From NCBI RefSeq assembly GCF_022662105.1, contig NZ_JAKMCP010000002.1, positions 558,001 to 622,000 on the forward strand: a DNA stretch of 64,000 nucleotides, in the 5' to 3' direction. The notes under the pieces are model-generated. The model searched no databases. It had not been told where the DNA came from and saw only the letters and a list, made by a program, of their open reading frames with translations. This stretch comes from Aestuariivivens sediminis. GTDB lineage: Bacteria > Bacteroidota > Bacteroidia > Flavobacteriales > Flavobacteriaceae. The translations under genes and the position numbers were made by a program. Every line of letters begins with the position of its first letter. Position 1 is the first letter of the stretch. Below are positions 44,428 to 53,518 of the stretch, piece by piece.

Positions 44428-45006
44428 ATGAACGTTGGCTTATTCTTTGGTTCATTTAATCCTATACATGTCGGGCATTTAATTATTGCCAACTACATGG
44501 TGGAATACAGTGTGCTGGATCAGGTTTGGTTTGTAGTAACGCCACATAGTCCCTTTAAAAAGAAAAACAGCCTATTGGATAACTATCAACGCTTGGAATT
44601 GGTTTATCGCGCTACAAAAGATTATATCAATCTTAAACCAAGCGATATTGAATTTAATTTACCACAACCCAATTACACTATAAATACCCTGGTACATTTA
44701 CAGGAAAAATATCCGGATAATGCATTTGCCTTAATCATGGGGGAGGATAACTTGAAAAGTTTCCACAAATGGAAAAACTATGAGTTGATTCTAGAGCAAC
44801 ACCATTTATACGTTTATCCCAGAATTTCAAAAGGCACTGAATCAACCCCATTTCACCAACATCCTAAGGTACATTGTATTGATGCCCCCATTATGGAAAT
44901 CTCATCAACCTTTATAAGAAAATCGATTAAAGAAGGGAAAAATGTAAAGCCTATGTTGCCTGAACCGGTTTGGGAATACTTGGATGAAATGAATTTTTAC
45001 AAGTAA
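44428..45006 (+). CDS. nadD: Nicotinate-nucleotide adenylyltransferase
   Basis: 192 aa. MNVGLFFGSFNPIHVGHLIIANY holds the G-S-F-N-P-I-H-x-G-H nucleotidyltransferase motif. PHSPFKKKNSLLDNYQRLELV, FALIMGEDNLKSFHKWKNYELIL and MEISSTFIRKSIKEGKNVKPMLPEPVWEYL (ISSTxxR) complete the family profile. It adenylates nicotinate mononucleotide to deamido-NAD in NAD synthesis. Last in the yicC operon, followed by a strong terminator. Confidence 0.96.
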   Translation: MNVGLFFGSFNPIHVGHLIIANYMVEYSVLDQVWFVVTPHSPFKKKNSLLDNYQRLELVYRATKDYINLKPSDIEFNLPQPNYTINTLVHLQEKYPDNAFALIMGEDNLKSFHKWKNYELILEQHHLYVYPRISKGTESTPFHQHPKVHCIDAPIMEISSTFIRKSIKEGKNVKPMLPEPVWEYLDEMNFYK

Positions 45007-45114
45007 AGGGCAATATCCCATTTTCTTGATATAGTCTTAAGTTCCCACTAATTGTGCTAACTCATTATGTAGTTTTAACTTAAAACTTAACGGTAAACCT
45101 AATAAATGATATCC

Positions 45115-45160
45115 TCAAAAAAAACCGTCTAAAGCAAGTGTTGCTTTAAACGGCTCTTTT
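45115..45160 (+). terminator. Bidirectional terminator between nadD and a convergent lipoprotein gene
   Basis: CCGTCTAAAGCAA (45125-45137) pairs with TTGCTTTAAACGG (45141-45153) over 13 bp with one wobble, around a GTG loop. Runs of A before and CTCTTTT after allow it to work in both directions. Confidence 0.85.
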
Positions 45161-45187
45161 CAACTAAACAACCAACCAAAAATAGGT

Positions 45188-46117
45188 TTAAATTCTTTTA
45201 TTTTCCCTTGGATTAGGCACCTTATCTTTTCTTTGCTTACGCATTTTATCCGTGGTGCCAGAGATATTTCCTTTGGTATTACCTGTTTTTAAATACTGTA
45301 TATAACCGCGGCCTTCAAATTCATAAAGCGTTTCGGAGGCAGGGTGGAATAGCCCTATCTTTCCATCATTAATAACGCTCAATTCGAAATATTCATTGTC
45401 AAAATAATCATAATCTAATGTTAAAGTTTTTAAGTACATATTTCCTGTTACATCACCAACACCATAAACACCGGTATAATCCCATATTATATTAGCCGGA
45501 TTCATCCCAAAATCATCCTGTGAGCTCCGGAATGTGGAGTCATTACCTCCAGCTAAGAACTGTAAATAATTTTCGTTATCAAACTCGTTAATAGCTCCGA
45601 AATCACTTGTATAGGTCTTTTCCCAAGCTTCATATTCCTGTAGGAAATAATGAATATTATCATAGAAAACAAAATCATAATCAAAATTACTGCGTTGGTA
45701 GCCTTCTAAAAAATAAGAGGTATCATTATAGGGATTGTAAAGCTCTATCGTATTACTGTCTATTTGATAGACATCAAAGGTCTCAAACCCATCAATATCA
45801 TGGTATACATCTAAAATCATATCGTAGGCTTCATATTCGCCTACATCAATGCCAAACCCATTACCGGTATCCCCTAAACCCACAATATTATTATTGGCAT
45901 AAACGATCCCGTTTCTAAATGAAATGGTAAATGCTTTTTGCAAAAATGGGGTTTCTCCGTAGCCTACTGTTTTATTAATATCCACATACCACAGTTCGTG
46001 TGATGCCAATAATTGATGGATTGAAATTCCGGGATCGTCAACAACAACCTCTGTATAACAGGATGTGAATAATGTAGTTAAAAGCGAAACGCTTAAAAGT
46101 AATTTTACTGCCTTCAT
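45188..46117 (-). CDS. Hypothetical lipoprotein downstream of nadD
   Basis: The open frame reaches 46168, but the start at 46117 (MKAVKLLLSVSLLTTLFTSCYTEVVVDD) gives a proper lipoprotein signal with Cys at residue 20, so 309 aa. The mature part is rich in Asp, Tyr and Asn and appears to be beta-stranded (IVYANNNIVGLGDTGNGFGIDVGEYEAYDMILDVYHDIDGFETFDVYQIDSNTIELYNP). It ends in a basic tail (KMRKQRKDKVPNPRENKR). Proteins of this type next to nadD in Flavobacteriia are sometimes labelled after nadD by position; nothing here resembles an adenylyltransferase. Function unknown. Confidence 0.75.
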   Translation of the reverse strand: MKAVKLLLSVSLLTTLFTSCYTEVVVDDPGISIHQLLASHELWYVDINKTVGYGETPFLQKAFTISFRNGIVYANNNIVGLGDTGNGFGIDVGEYEAYDMILDVYHDIDGFETFDVYQIDSNTIELYNPYNDTSYFLEGYQRSNFDYDFVFYDNIHYFLQEYEAWEKTYTSDFGAINEFDNENYLQFLAGGNDSTFRSSQDDFGMNPANIIWDYTGVYGVGDVTGNMYLKTLTLDYDYFDNEYFELSVINDGKIGLFHPASETLYEFEGRGYIQYLKTGNTKGNISGTTDKMRKQRKDKVPNPRENKRI

Positions 46118-46218
46118 GATCAAACATTTAATGGGTTTCTGTATAAACAAATCCAAAACACGTGCCAAAAATGAAATGCCACATAAAAGACTCCTTTAGA
46201 CATCAGTAATATTTTGTT

Positions 46219-46226
46219 TATTTTTG
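46219..46226 (+). promoter_or_regulatory. -7 box (TATTTTTG) for gpsA
   Basis: Exact TAnnTTTG, 23 bp before the ATG at 46250. It overlaps the extra upstream part of the open frame, so it supports 46250 rather than 46214 as the true start. Confidence 0.55.
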
Positions 46227-46249
46227 AAACTTACAATCATTCCGTTTTT

Positions 46250-47251
46250 ATGAATAAGTCTTTACAATATGCTGTTTTTGGGGCTGGTAGCTGGGCTACG
46301 GCTATCGTTAAAATGTTATGTGAAAATTTAGATGAGGTTGGATGGTATATGCGAAGCGTTTATACCAAAGAACACTTATTAAAAGAACAACACAACCCCA
46401 ATTACCTGAGTTCGGTTGAGTTTCATATGGATCAGTTAAAATTAAGTAACGACATCAATGAAATTGCAACTTATGCCGATGTATTGATTTTTGTGATTCC
46501 TTCAGCTTTTATGTATAGTGAACTTGAAAAACTTAAGGTGGATATTTCCAAAAAAATAGTGGTCTCTGCAGTAAAAGGTATTCTACCCGAAACCGGACTA
46601 TTGGTTGGCCAACACTTTAATGAAACTTATCATATTCCTTTCGAAAATATTGCCGTTATTGCCGGGCCCTGTCATGCTGAAGAAGTGGCTCTGGAGCGTC
46701 TGTCTTATTTAACCATTTCCTGCGCTGATGAAAACAAAGCAAAGGCTATTGCCAAGAACCTATCCAGCGATTACATAAAGACAAAAATCAGTGATGATAT
46801 TATTGGGGTGGAATATGCGGTTATGTTAAAAAACATATATGCCATTGCTGCAGGAATTGCTCATGGTTTAGGTTATGGTGATAATTTTCAGAGCGTATTA
46901 ATGAGTAATTCCATTAGAGAAATGAAGCGATTCATAAAAAAAATGCATAAAATGAAACGGAACATCAATAACTCTGCTTATTTAGGAGATTTGTTAGTCA
47001 CAGGGTATTCAACATTTTCAAGAAACCGGATGTTTGGTAATATGATAGGGAAAGGATACACTGTAAAAAGTGCCATGATGGAAATGAATATGGTTGCTGA
47101 AGGCTATTATGCCACAAAAGGCGCACAGGTATTAAATCAAAAAAACCTGAAGAAAACTCGACTACCGATTATCCAGGCTGTTTACGGTATACTTTATGAA
47201 AATAAAAACCCAAAAAAGGAGTTTAAAAAATTAACGGAGAAATTGGATTAG
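46250..47251 (+). CDS. gpsA: NAD(P)H-dependent glycerol-3-phosphate dehydrogenase
   Basis: 333 aa from the ATG at 46250 (MNKSLQYAVFGAGSWATAIVKMLCEN). It carries the Rossmann G-x-G-x-W-A-T-A motif, then VLIFVIPSAFMYSEL, KIVVSAVKGILPETGLLVGQHF, AVIAGPCHAEEVALERLSYLTI and EYAVMLKNIYAIAAGIAHGLGYGDNFQSVLMSNSIREM with the catalytic Lys in LKNI. It converts dihydroxyacetone phosphate to sn-glycerol-3-phosphate for phospholipid synthesis. Cytoplasmic, single gene with its own promoter. Confidence 0.94.
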   Translation: MNKSLQYAVFGAGSWATAIVKMLCENLDEVGWYMRSVYTKEHLLKEQHNPNYLSSVEFHMDQLKLSNDINEIATYADVLIFVIPSAFMYSELEKLKVDISKKIVVSAVKGILPETGLLVGQHFNETYHIPFENIAVIAGPCHAEEVALERLSYLTISCADENKAKAIAKNLSSDYIKTKISDDIIGVEYAVMLKNIYAIAAGIAHGLGYGDNFQSVLMSNSIREMKRFIKKMHKMKRNINNSAYLGDLLVTGYSTFSRNRMFGNMIGKGYTVKSAMMEMNMVAEGYYATKGAQVLNQKNLKKTRLPIIQAVYGILYENKNPKKEFKKLTEKLD

Positions 47252-47311
47252 CTTGAATTAACCTCAGCCACTGCCAATGCATTTCGGATACAAAAGTTTA
47301 TGATATTGGTC

Positions 47312-47707
47312 TTATTTTACGACAATCCCTTTGGACTGCATTAAAGGCACAGGTTGCAATGCATCTAAAGTGATGGTATTTCTTTTAAACAAATACGTTT
47401 TATCAAACAATTTATCCCCCACAAAAAAGGAAACCTTAAAGGAATTGTTTAGAGTGAAAAACTCCTCTTGCATGAATTCAATTTTAGCATAGCTTTTCCA
47501 TGGCAATACATTGATATGTTTTCTAAATACGGAGGTTATCTTATCCTTTGAATAACCACACGATACAATTATGACCCTATCTAAATCCACCGCTTTATCG
47601 TTAATGATATAGGCGTTCCAATCTCGGGTCCTGTACCATTCATTATTTTCATACTTTACGGCAATATAAACCCCTTCAACCTGTGGAATCTGGATATCCT
47701 TTTTCAT
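47312..47707 (-). CDS. Conserved hypothetical protein (131 aa)
   Basis: Start chosen at Met 47707 (MKKDIQIPQVEGVYIAVKYENNEWYRTRDWNAYIINDKAVDLDRVIIVSCGYS); another ATG three codons upstream is possible. No signal peptide or membrane segment. The sequence looks like a single beta-sandwich-type domain with a Trp/Tyr-rich face (EWYRTRDWNAYIIN). I believe this is a family conserved across Flavobacteriia, but I know no function for it. It lies on the minus strand between gpsA and a divergent PLP-dependent dehydratase gene. Confidence 0.75.
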   Translation of the reverse strand: MKKDIQIPQVEGVYIAVKYENNEWYRTRDWNAYIINDKAVDLDRVIIVSCGYSKDKITSVFRKHINVLPWKSYAKIEFMQEEFFTLNNSFKVSFFVGDKLFDKTYLFKRNTITLDALQPVPLMQSKGIVVK

Positions 47708-47793
47708 GGTACACACAAATTAAGGTTCAAATCTAATTTATTTAACTGTTATAAGGTTATATTTATAACATTGATCTGAACATATTCTCTTTT

Positions 47794-48792
47794 ATGAATG
47801 GACCATTAAAAATAAAGGATATTATAAGGGCTAAATCTCGAATTGATGGAATAATAAGTGAAACCCCAATATTAAGTTCATCATTACTAAACGAATGGCT
47901 AGGACATACCATTTATTTTAAAGCTGAAGGGTTTCAAAAGATTGGAGCGTTTAAAGCCCGTGGTGCCAGTAATACCATAGCTTGGTTAAAAGAAAACCAA
48001 CATAATCCAAAACATATTGTAGCCAATAGTTCGGGCAATCATGCTCAGGCTGTTGCATGGGCTTCAAAACGATTTAATATCCCTTCCACCATATACATGC
48101 CTGAGTATTCTTCGAAAATAAAAATCCAGGCAACCATGGGATATGGTGCTAAAGTCATTTTATGCAAATCAAGACAAGAGGCCGATAGTTTAGTAAAGCA
48201 AGCATCAAAGGAAAAAAATACCTTTTGGATACCACCCTATAACCATGAACAAGTAATTTGCGGACAGGGTACAGCCGCTTTTGAAATGTTAAATACACAA
48301 GGATATGTCGATGCCATATTTGCGCCTTGCGGTGGGGGTGGGTTATTGTCTGGTACCTTGGTGGCTGCGAGAGGCTTATCTAAAACAACACAAGTAATCG
48401 GTGCTGAACCCTTGATGGGGAACGATGCCGCGGAATCGCTTCGTAAAAATGCCATTCAACATTTAAAAGAAGCTCCTAAGACGCTAGCTGATGGTGCCAT
48501 GACCCTGGCTGTGGGAGATATTACTTTTGAATACTTAAAACAACTCGATAATTTTTATGAAATTCCTGAAGAGGCCATAATTTACTGGACACAATGGCTC
48601 ACCCATTTACTTAAAGTACGTATTGAACCCACCAGTGCGCTCCCTATGGAAGCGGCTTTTAAATGGCTACAAAAACAAAAAAGTAAAAAAGCCATTATCA
48701 TCATATTATCTGGATCCAATATGGACCAAGAAACCACTAAGAAAATTTGGGAAAATGACTATTTAACCATAGCCCCTCACAAACGCATTTAA
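47794..48792 (+). CDS. Threonine/serine dehydratase-type PLP enzyme
   Basis: 332 aa, fold type II PLP enzyme. IYFKAEGFQKIGAFKARGASN contains the Schiff-base Lys in GAFKARGA. NSSGNHAQAVAWASKRFNIPSTIYMPEYS binds the substrate carboxylate and PLP ring. APCGGGGLLSGTLVAARGL is the glycine-rich phosphate loop, and EPTSALPMEAAFKW and ILSGSNMD follow. It has no C-terminal ACT regulatory domain, so it resembles catabolic threonine dehydratase or serine racemase rather than biosynthetic IlvA. Either reaction is possible: deamination of threonine or serine to a 2-oxoacid, or serine racemisation. Cytoplasmic, and convergent with pheS, with only three bases between the two genes. Confidence 0.88.
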   Translation: MNGPLKIKDIIRAKSRIDGIISETPILSSSLLNEWLGHTIYFKAEGFQKIGAFKARGASNTIAWLKENQHNPKHIVANSSGNHAQAVAWASKRFNIPSTIYMPEYSSKIKIQATMGYGAKVILCKSRQEADSLVKQASKEKNTFWIPPYNHEQVICGQGTAAFEMLNTQGYVDAIFAPCGGGGLLSGTLVAARGLSKTTQVIGAEPLMGNDAAESLRKNAIQHLKEAPKTLADGAMTLAVGDITFEYLKQLDNFYEIPEEAIIYWTQWLTHLLKVRIEPTSALPMEAAFKWLQKQKSKKAIIIILSGSNMDQETTKKIWENDYLTIAPHKRI

Positions 48793-48795
48793 CCA

Positions 48796-49815
48796 TTAAA
48801 GTGCACTCCTAAACTGTTCCAAAAACCGTACATCATTTTCACTTAGTAAACGGATATCACTAATTTGATGGAGCAGCAAGGCAATGCGATCGATACCCAT
48901 ACCAAAAGCAAACCCGGAGTATTCTTTAGAATCTATACCACAGTTTTCCAATACATTCGGATCGACCATTCCACAGCCCATTATCTCCAACCACCCTGTT
49001 CCCTTAGTCATTTTATAATCGGTTTCTGTTTCCAATCCCCAATACACATCCACTTCAGCGCTAGGCTCCGTGAAGGGGAAGTAAGACGGCCGTAAACGTA
49101 TTTTACTTTTACCAAACATTTCGGTTGTGAAATGCTGTAGAGTTTGCTTAAGATCGGCAAAACTCACATCCTTGTCAATATAAAGGCCTTCCACCTGATG
49201 AAAAAAACAATGTGAACGGGCCGAAATAGCTTCATTTCTATATACCCTGCCTGGAGAAATAGTGCGAATCGGTGGCTTATGACTTTCCATGTAACGTACT
49301 TGTACCGAACTGGTATGGGTACGTAATAAAATATCTGGGTTGGTTTGGATAAAAAAGGTATCCTGCATATCCCGTGCAGGATGATATTCCGGCAGGTTTA
49401 AGGCCGTAAAATTATGCCAGTCATCTTCTATTTCGGGACCCTCACTTACATTAAACCCAATACGGGAAAAAATTTCTATAATTTGATTTTTAACTATGGA
49501 TATGGGATGTCGAGCTCCTAATGGTATCGGCTCTCCCGGACGGGACAAGTCACCATATACGCCTTTAACCTCTTCTTTGCTCTCTAACTCCGCTTTTAGG
49601 GTAATTACCTTATCTTCCGCTGTTTTTTTAAGCTTGTTAACGGTTTGTCCAAATTCTTTTTTATGTTCGTTGGCAACATTCTTAAATTCGGCAAAAAATT
49701 CGTTAAGCAATCCCTTTTTACCTAAATACTTTATTCTAAATGCTTCAACCTCTTCGATCGATTGCGCTTTGAACGTTTCTGCTTCAGTTATAAGTTCTTT
49801 TATCTTATCTATCAT
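48796..49815 (-). CDS. pheS: Phenylalanine-tRNA ligase alpha subunit
   Basis: 339 aa, standard length. An N-terminal coiled coil (IDKIKELITEAETFKAQSIEEVEAFRIKYLGKKGLLNEFFAEFK) is followed by HPISIVKNQIIEIFSRIGFNVSEGPEIEDDWHNFTALNLPEYHPARDMQDTF. Class II motif 2 is present (LLRTHTSSVQVRYM, GRVYRNEAISARSHCFFHQVEGLYID), as is motif 3 (GFAFGMGIDRIALLLHQI). It charges tRNA-Phe together with the beta subunit PheT, which is not in the window. Unlinked pheS and pheT are normal in this phylum. Confidence 0.96.
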   Translation of the reverse strand: MIDKIKELITEAETFKAQSIEEVEAFRIKYLGKKGLLNEFFAEFKNVANEHKKEFGQTVNKLKKTAEDKVITLKAELESKEEVKGVYGDLSRPGEPIPLGARHPISIVKNQIIEIFSRIGFNVSEGPEIEDDWHNFTALNLPEYHPARDMQDTFFIQTNPDILLRTHTSSVQVRYMESHKPPIRTISPGRVYRNEAISARSHCFFHQVEGLYIDKDVSFADLKQTLQHFTTEMFGKSKIRLRPSYFPFTEPSAEVDVYWGLETETDYKMTKGTGWLEIMGCGMVDPNVLENCGIDSKEYSGFAFGMGIDRIALLLHQISDIRLLSENDVRFLEQFRSAL

Positions 49816-49877
49816 GATATCTCACTTGGACGGTCCCGAAAGATTTCGAGATTATTTCAGTATTCAAAAACTGAGGG

Positions 49878-49885
49878 CAAATTTA
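49878..49885 (-). promoter_or_regulatory. -7 box for pheS (TAAATTTG on the minus strand)
   Basis: CAAATTTA on the plus strand reads TAAATTTG on the minus strand, about 62 bp upstream of the pheS ATG. Exact TAnnTTTG match; no clear partner -33 element was identified. Confidence 0.4.
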
Positions 49886-49959
49886 ATGAAAATATTGGCA
49901 TTAAACGGTAAGATAAATAAAGTAATCCATGAAGTCCTTTGAGTAGAAAAAATACCGAA

Positions 49960-50316
49960 CTATTCTATAAACTCAATTTCCAAAAAATAGTTAACAATGG
50001 CCTCTTTCATTAAAACACTCTGCTCACCCGCTTTTAAATGGGGTAATTGGGATTTGACCTTATAATGTGGCCAACCATCACTATCCACAAAATCGAGCTC
50101 GTAATACCCGTATGGTGCTAGGAGTTTGCAAATCGCTATGTGCATCAAATCAACTTTTTGTTCCTTTTTAAAGTCTCTATGTAGTTGCCCTAATTCCTGT
50201 ACCCCAATTAAATAAATAATGGCATCCAGATCGATTACATCACCTTCAGCAAATTGATGCGATAGCTTACTAACTATCAATTCCCAGCGTTCTTTTAATT
50301 TTTGGTCCCTAGACAT
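49960..50316 (-). CDS. Conserved hypothetical protein (118 aa)
   Basis: No signal peptide or membrane segment, so cytoplasmic. It is helical, with the segments LKERWELIVSKLSHQFAEGDVIDLDAIIYLIGVQELGQLHRDFKKEQKVDLMHIAICKLLAPYGYYELDFVDSDGWPHYKV. The pattern of a single helical domain ending in short strands with Trp/His suggests a conserved structural protein. I cannot name a function. It is divergent from cvpA, with about 78 bp between the starts. Confidence 0.75.
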   Translation of the reverse strand: MSRDQKLKERWELIVSKLSHQFAEGDVIDLDAIIYLIGVQELGQLHRDFKKEQKVDLMHIAICKLLAPYGYYELDFVDSDGWPHYKVKSQLPHLKAGEQSVLMKEAIVNYFLEIEFIE

Positions 50317-50394
50317 GATTTTAATTAAATTTCAAAGTTAAGAAAGCTAGTAATGTATAAGAACAAAAAAGAGAATTATCTCTATATTTACAAC

Positions 50395-50913
50395 ATGAGT
50401 CTTATTGATATCCTATTAAGTGCATTACTTTTATTTGGCATTGTACGCGGCTTTATAAAAGGACTATTTGTTGAAGTCGCTTCAATTGTTGCACTAATTG
50501 CCGGGATTTATGGGGCCATTCATTTCAGTAATTTTGTGGCAGACTTTTTAATAGAAAAAGTCGACTGGACCGAAAAAACCATAAATATTGTAGCGTTTGC
50601 TATGACTTTCATTATAATTGTGTTGGCCATTGCAATTGCCGGTAAGGCCTTAACTAAACTGGCTGATTTTGCAGCATTGGGTCTGGTAAATAGACTGCTT
50701 GGCGCATTATTTGGGGGATTAAAGTATGCTTTGATTTTAAGTGTAGTCTTGATTATTTTTGAAAAAACCAATAAGGCCTTAACTTTTATGGACGACGATG
50801 AAGTTAATGAATCTATCCTTTATGAACCTATAAAATCCCTTATCCCTTTAATTTTACCGTCCATTATTAATGTGGAGGAAGAAGAACACCACACGTCCGA
50901 TGAGATTGTTTAA
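50395..50913 (+). CDS. cvpA: CvpA family membrane protein
   Basis: 172 aa from the ATG at 50395 (MSLIDILLSALLLFGIVRGFIKGLFVEVASIVALIAGIYGAIHFS). The longer open frame from 50353 would add a charged, unlikely extension before the first membrane helix. Four hydrophobic segments are visible: ILLSALLLFGIVRGF, VASIVALIAGIYGAI, IVAFAMTFIIIVLAIAIAG and LGALFGGLKYALILSVVLIIF. RGFIKGLF and the G-L-V-N-R-L-L-G-A turn are CvpA hallmarks. In E. coli CvpA is tied to colicin V production and envelope stress tolerance. Its stop overlaps the convergent BatE-like gene by four bases. Confidence 0.88.
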   Translation: MSLIDILLSALLLFGIVRGFIKGLFVEVASIVALIAGIYGAIHFSNFVADFLIEKVDWTEKTINIVAFAMTFIIIVLAIAIAGKALTKLADFAALGLVNRLLGALFGGLKYALILSVVLIIFEKTNKALTFMDDDEVNESILYEPIKSLIPLILPSIINVEEEEHHTSDEIV

Positions 50914-51659
50914 AGTGCCTTAATATCATTGTTTGCAACCCACCCTGTCTTACCATCAGAAAGCTTTATTTTTTTCCATTCATTTATGGTATCCAAAAGC
51001 TGAACTTTAGTGCCTTCGTGCAATCTGAACAATTCTTCACTTCTGGAATTAGGTTCAGTCTTAACTTTACATTCTGAGGCAAAAATTATGGCAGGTCTAT
51101 CCTTTTGCTCTAGATTGTATTTGTGAAAAGCCAGTGCTAAACTGATGCAAAATAACATTAAGGACGAGATACTGGAAATAAAAGCCAATCGTTTTTTAAA
51201 CGAACTGTAGGCAAAATAGTAAATTAAAAATAATATGACAGAACAAAATACAAAAAGGATTGCCAGTTTTGCCCAGTTATCAAAACTCAAATAATGGGTA
51301 AATGTATTTAACAGTTTTGTTAAACCCGTTTCAGGTATGACATCAATATCGTCAATAGTCATATTTTTTGCAAAGTCCAAGTTGTTTTTGATATCCTCAT
51401 CGTTTGGAGATAATTGCAAGGCCTTCTCGTAATAGTAAATACTCGGTGCTATATTATTCAACTTATAATGTGCATTCGCCAAGTTGAAGTATAATTCTGC
51501 AGAATGTTTACCGGTATCCAATATACGTTTGTAAATATCTATGGCCTCGGCATACTGACCTTCATTATAGAAGGTATTGCCTTCTTCAAATAACTGTTCA
51601 TTTTGGGCTAAAGTGCTTAGACTAAGCAAAACGGTTATGATATATAAAAAACGTTTCAT
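50910..51659 (-). CDS. batE: BatE-like TPR and SH3 domain membrane protein
   Basis: 249 aa from 51659; a longer start at 51680 overlaps the upstream gene and spoils the signal peptide. MKRFLYIITVLLSLSTLAQ is the signal. TPR repeats span ~20-95 (LFEEGNTFYNEGQYAEAIDIYKRIL, AELYFNLANAHYKLNNIAPSIYYYEKALQL). Two membrane segments follow (LAILFVFCSVILFLIYYFAY, AFISSISSLMLFCISLALAF). A bacterial SH3-like domain ends the protein (CKVKTEPNSRSEELFRLHEGTKVQLLDTINEWKKIKLSDGKTGWVANNDIKAL). Last gene of the Bat operon, one base after BatD. Bat proteins are linked to aerotolerance and envelope stress in Bacteroidota, with the molecular role not settled. Confidence 0.88.
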   Translation of the reverse strand: MKRFLYIITVLLSLSTLAQNEQLFEEGNTFYNEGQYAEAIDIYKRILDTGKHSAELYFNLANAHYKLNNIAPSIYYYEKALQLSPNDEDIKNNLDFAKNMTIDDIDVIPETGLTKLLNTFTHYLSFDNWAKLAILFVFCSVILFLIYYFAYSSFKKRLAFISSISSLMLFCISLALAFHKYNLEQKDRPAIIFASECKVKTEPNSRSEELFRLHEGTKVQLLDTINEWKKIKLSDGKTGWVANNDIKAL

Positions 51660-51660
51660 G

Positions 51661-53433
51661 TTAACGTGCTTGTTTATCAATTAATGCTATTGTTTTTGCT
51701 GCCTTATTGTAATCCTCTTGCATGGTGACATGCGTTATGGGGGTATATCGTGCCAATTCGCAGCTTTCCAAAATTGAATTAAAACTGGTTATCGCCTCTG
51801 CTTCAACCCCCTTGTCGTGTAACAAGGTCATAATTCTTTCTTTGCTAAACTCACTGGTTTCTATATGTAACTTGGCTTTTAGATAATTGTGCAGGGCTTT
51901 CTCCAATGCAATATAAAAGGCTTCCTTGGTTCCCAATTCCTTCTTAGCCTTACTTAAATATTTTCTTGCCAATCTATCGGCTTTCCGAATTCTATTTCCA
52001 TAAATATCAGCAGCTCTACTAGCTTTCCTTTTTCTAATGACCATAGCCAATGGAATGGCTAAAAAAGGAAACAAGATCAACGACCAAAACAAGTTTGTCT
52101 TAAAGAAATGTGCCGCATTAATCGCTACAAAATCGGTCTTTGTTTTTATGAATTTAAACTGATCGTTATTTAAAACAATGCGCTGTTTAACACCACTTGA
52201 AACAACACTATTACTGGATTCGGATGAGTTTACAGGTCCTTCCTGAACATCGATAACAATCTCGCTAGACGACAACCGTTTATAACTATTGGTCTCCAAA
52301 TCGAAATACGAAAAGGAAATACTGGGTATTGGATATTTACCTTTGTACTGTGGAACTATGGTATAATTATCAGCGATACTACCTTGCATTCCATCTAAAT
52401 TGGTTCTTACATTTTCTGTATGCTCCGGTTCATAAACTTCTAAAGAACTTGGTAAGGAAATTTTTGGAAGATTAAACAATTTTAAATTGCCTTTTCCACT
52501 CACCTCAATCTTTGCCTGCAAGGATTCGGTCGCATCCAATTGCGTCTTCGATGTGGTTACTTTAAACGAAAAGCTACCCACAGCACCAGTAAAATCTACA
52601 GGTTTTCCGGATTCTGGCAAGGCCTTTACACTTATGGTTCTATTAATACTTGAAACTGTTCTGTTAACACGTGTCATGATGCGGCTTCCAAATATATCCC
52701 GTCTATTGGTCGGTACGGCGGCCACAACATTTAAACTTAAGGGCTCAATATCAAGTTTCCCGATTTTTTGGGGATATAGTACCACCTTTTTATAGACTAC
52801 ATAGTTATAATCTTCTCCTTGATAAGACCCATTTTCAAGCTTTAGTTCCTTCATTTTAATTTCTTGATTCCAAAAATCATTGAATTTAGGAATATCCAAT
52901 ACGTCAATATCGTAGAGATTGATGCTGGGAGACACGTATAATTTATAAACAACCGTTATAGCCTCATTTAAATAAGGACTGGTTTTGGATACCTCCGTAA
53001 CCAAATGGATATTTTCCGATACGAGGTAATCCGGATCGTTTGGATCTCTCGGTTTATCGACTGCAGCAGTAACGGTAATTTTTATTGGAATGGTTTTATA
53101 GGTTTCTCCTTCAATATTAATTGAAGCCTGTTCTATGAGAAAATCACCACGCTTTTTAGGAGCTAAAAAATAGCTATATGTTTTTTTATAGGTTCTTTTC
53201 CCGTTAATCCAGGAATTACTAACCGATTGATTGGGTCCTCCAACTACAACAAATCCAGAAAAACTGGGTGGATTAAAATTATCGCCATCTTGGTTCATCT
53301 CAAAATCCACACGTAAACGTTCATTTACCCCAAGTGTTTTTTTGCTCACCTTAGCTTCAAATTTTACTTGAGAAAAGCCAAAGGACACCACTAACAGTAG
53401 TAATAAAATGGATATGTGCTTTTTAAATTTCAT
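51661..53433 (-). CDS. batD: BatD-like membrane protein
   Basis: 590 aa from 53433 (MKFKKHISILLLLLVVSFGFSQVKFEAKVSKKTLGVNERLRVDFEMNQDG). The signal peptide is followed by several Ig-like beta domains with the BatD signature FSGFVVVGGPNQSVSNSWINGKRTYKKTYSYFLAPKKRGDFLIEQASI. A transmembrane segment (FFKTNLFWSLILFPFLAIPLAMVI) lies near residue 450. The cytoplasmic helical tail (ALEKALHNYLKAKLHIETSEFSKERIMTLLHDKGV) resembles that of the 56598-58259 protein. Part of the moxR-bat operon; probably the periplasmic beta-rich scaffold of the Bat complex. Confidence 0.9.
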   Translation of the reverse strand: MKFKKHISILLLLLVVSFGFSQVKFEAKVSKKTLGVNERLRVDFEMNQDGDNFNPPSFSGFVVVGGPNQSVSNSWINGKRTYKKTYSYFLAPKKRGDFLIEQASINIEGETYKTIPIKITVTAAVDKPRDPNDPDYLVSENIHLVTEVSKTSPYLNEAITVVYKLYVSPSINLYDIDVLDIPKFNDFWNQEIKMKELKLENGSYQGEDYNYVVYKKVVLYPQKIGKLDIEPLSLNVVAAVPTNRRDIFGSRIMTRVNRTVSSINRTISVKALPESGKPVDFTGAVGSFSFKVTTSKTQLDATESLQAKIEVSGKGNLKLFNLPKISLPSSLEVYEPEHTENVRTNLDGMQGSIADNYTIVPQYKGKYPIPSISFSYFDLETNSYKRLSSSEIVIDVQEGPVNSSESSNSVVSSGVKQRIVLNNDQFKFIKTKTDFVAINAAHFFKTNLFWSLILFPFLAIPLAMVIRKRKASRAADIYGNRIRKADRLARKYLSKAKKELGTKEAFYIALEKALHNYLKAKLHIETSEFSKERIMTLLHDKGVEAEAITSFNSILESCELARYTPITHVTMQEDYNKAAKTIALIDKQAR

Positions 53434-53518
53434 TTCACTATTCAAAATAGATCTCAGGTAAATGAAACAATGACAAAATCACGTAATATTTTTGGACTTT
53501 TCATTGCTCTTTCATTAT

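Noticed and set aside
46214-46249. Longer N-terminus for gpsA
   Set aside because: The extra 12 residues do not fit the family, which begins just before the Rossmann strand, and a -7 box lies inside this stretch.
49496-49942. 148-aa plus-strand frame over the pheS start
   Set aside because: Antisense shadow of the pheS coiled-coil region. The true gene is supported by all class II synthetase motifs.
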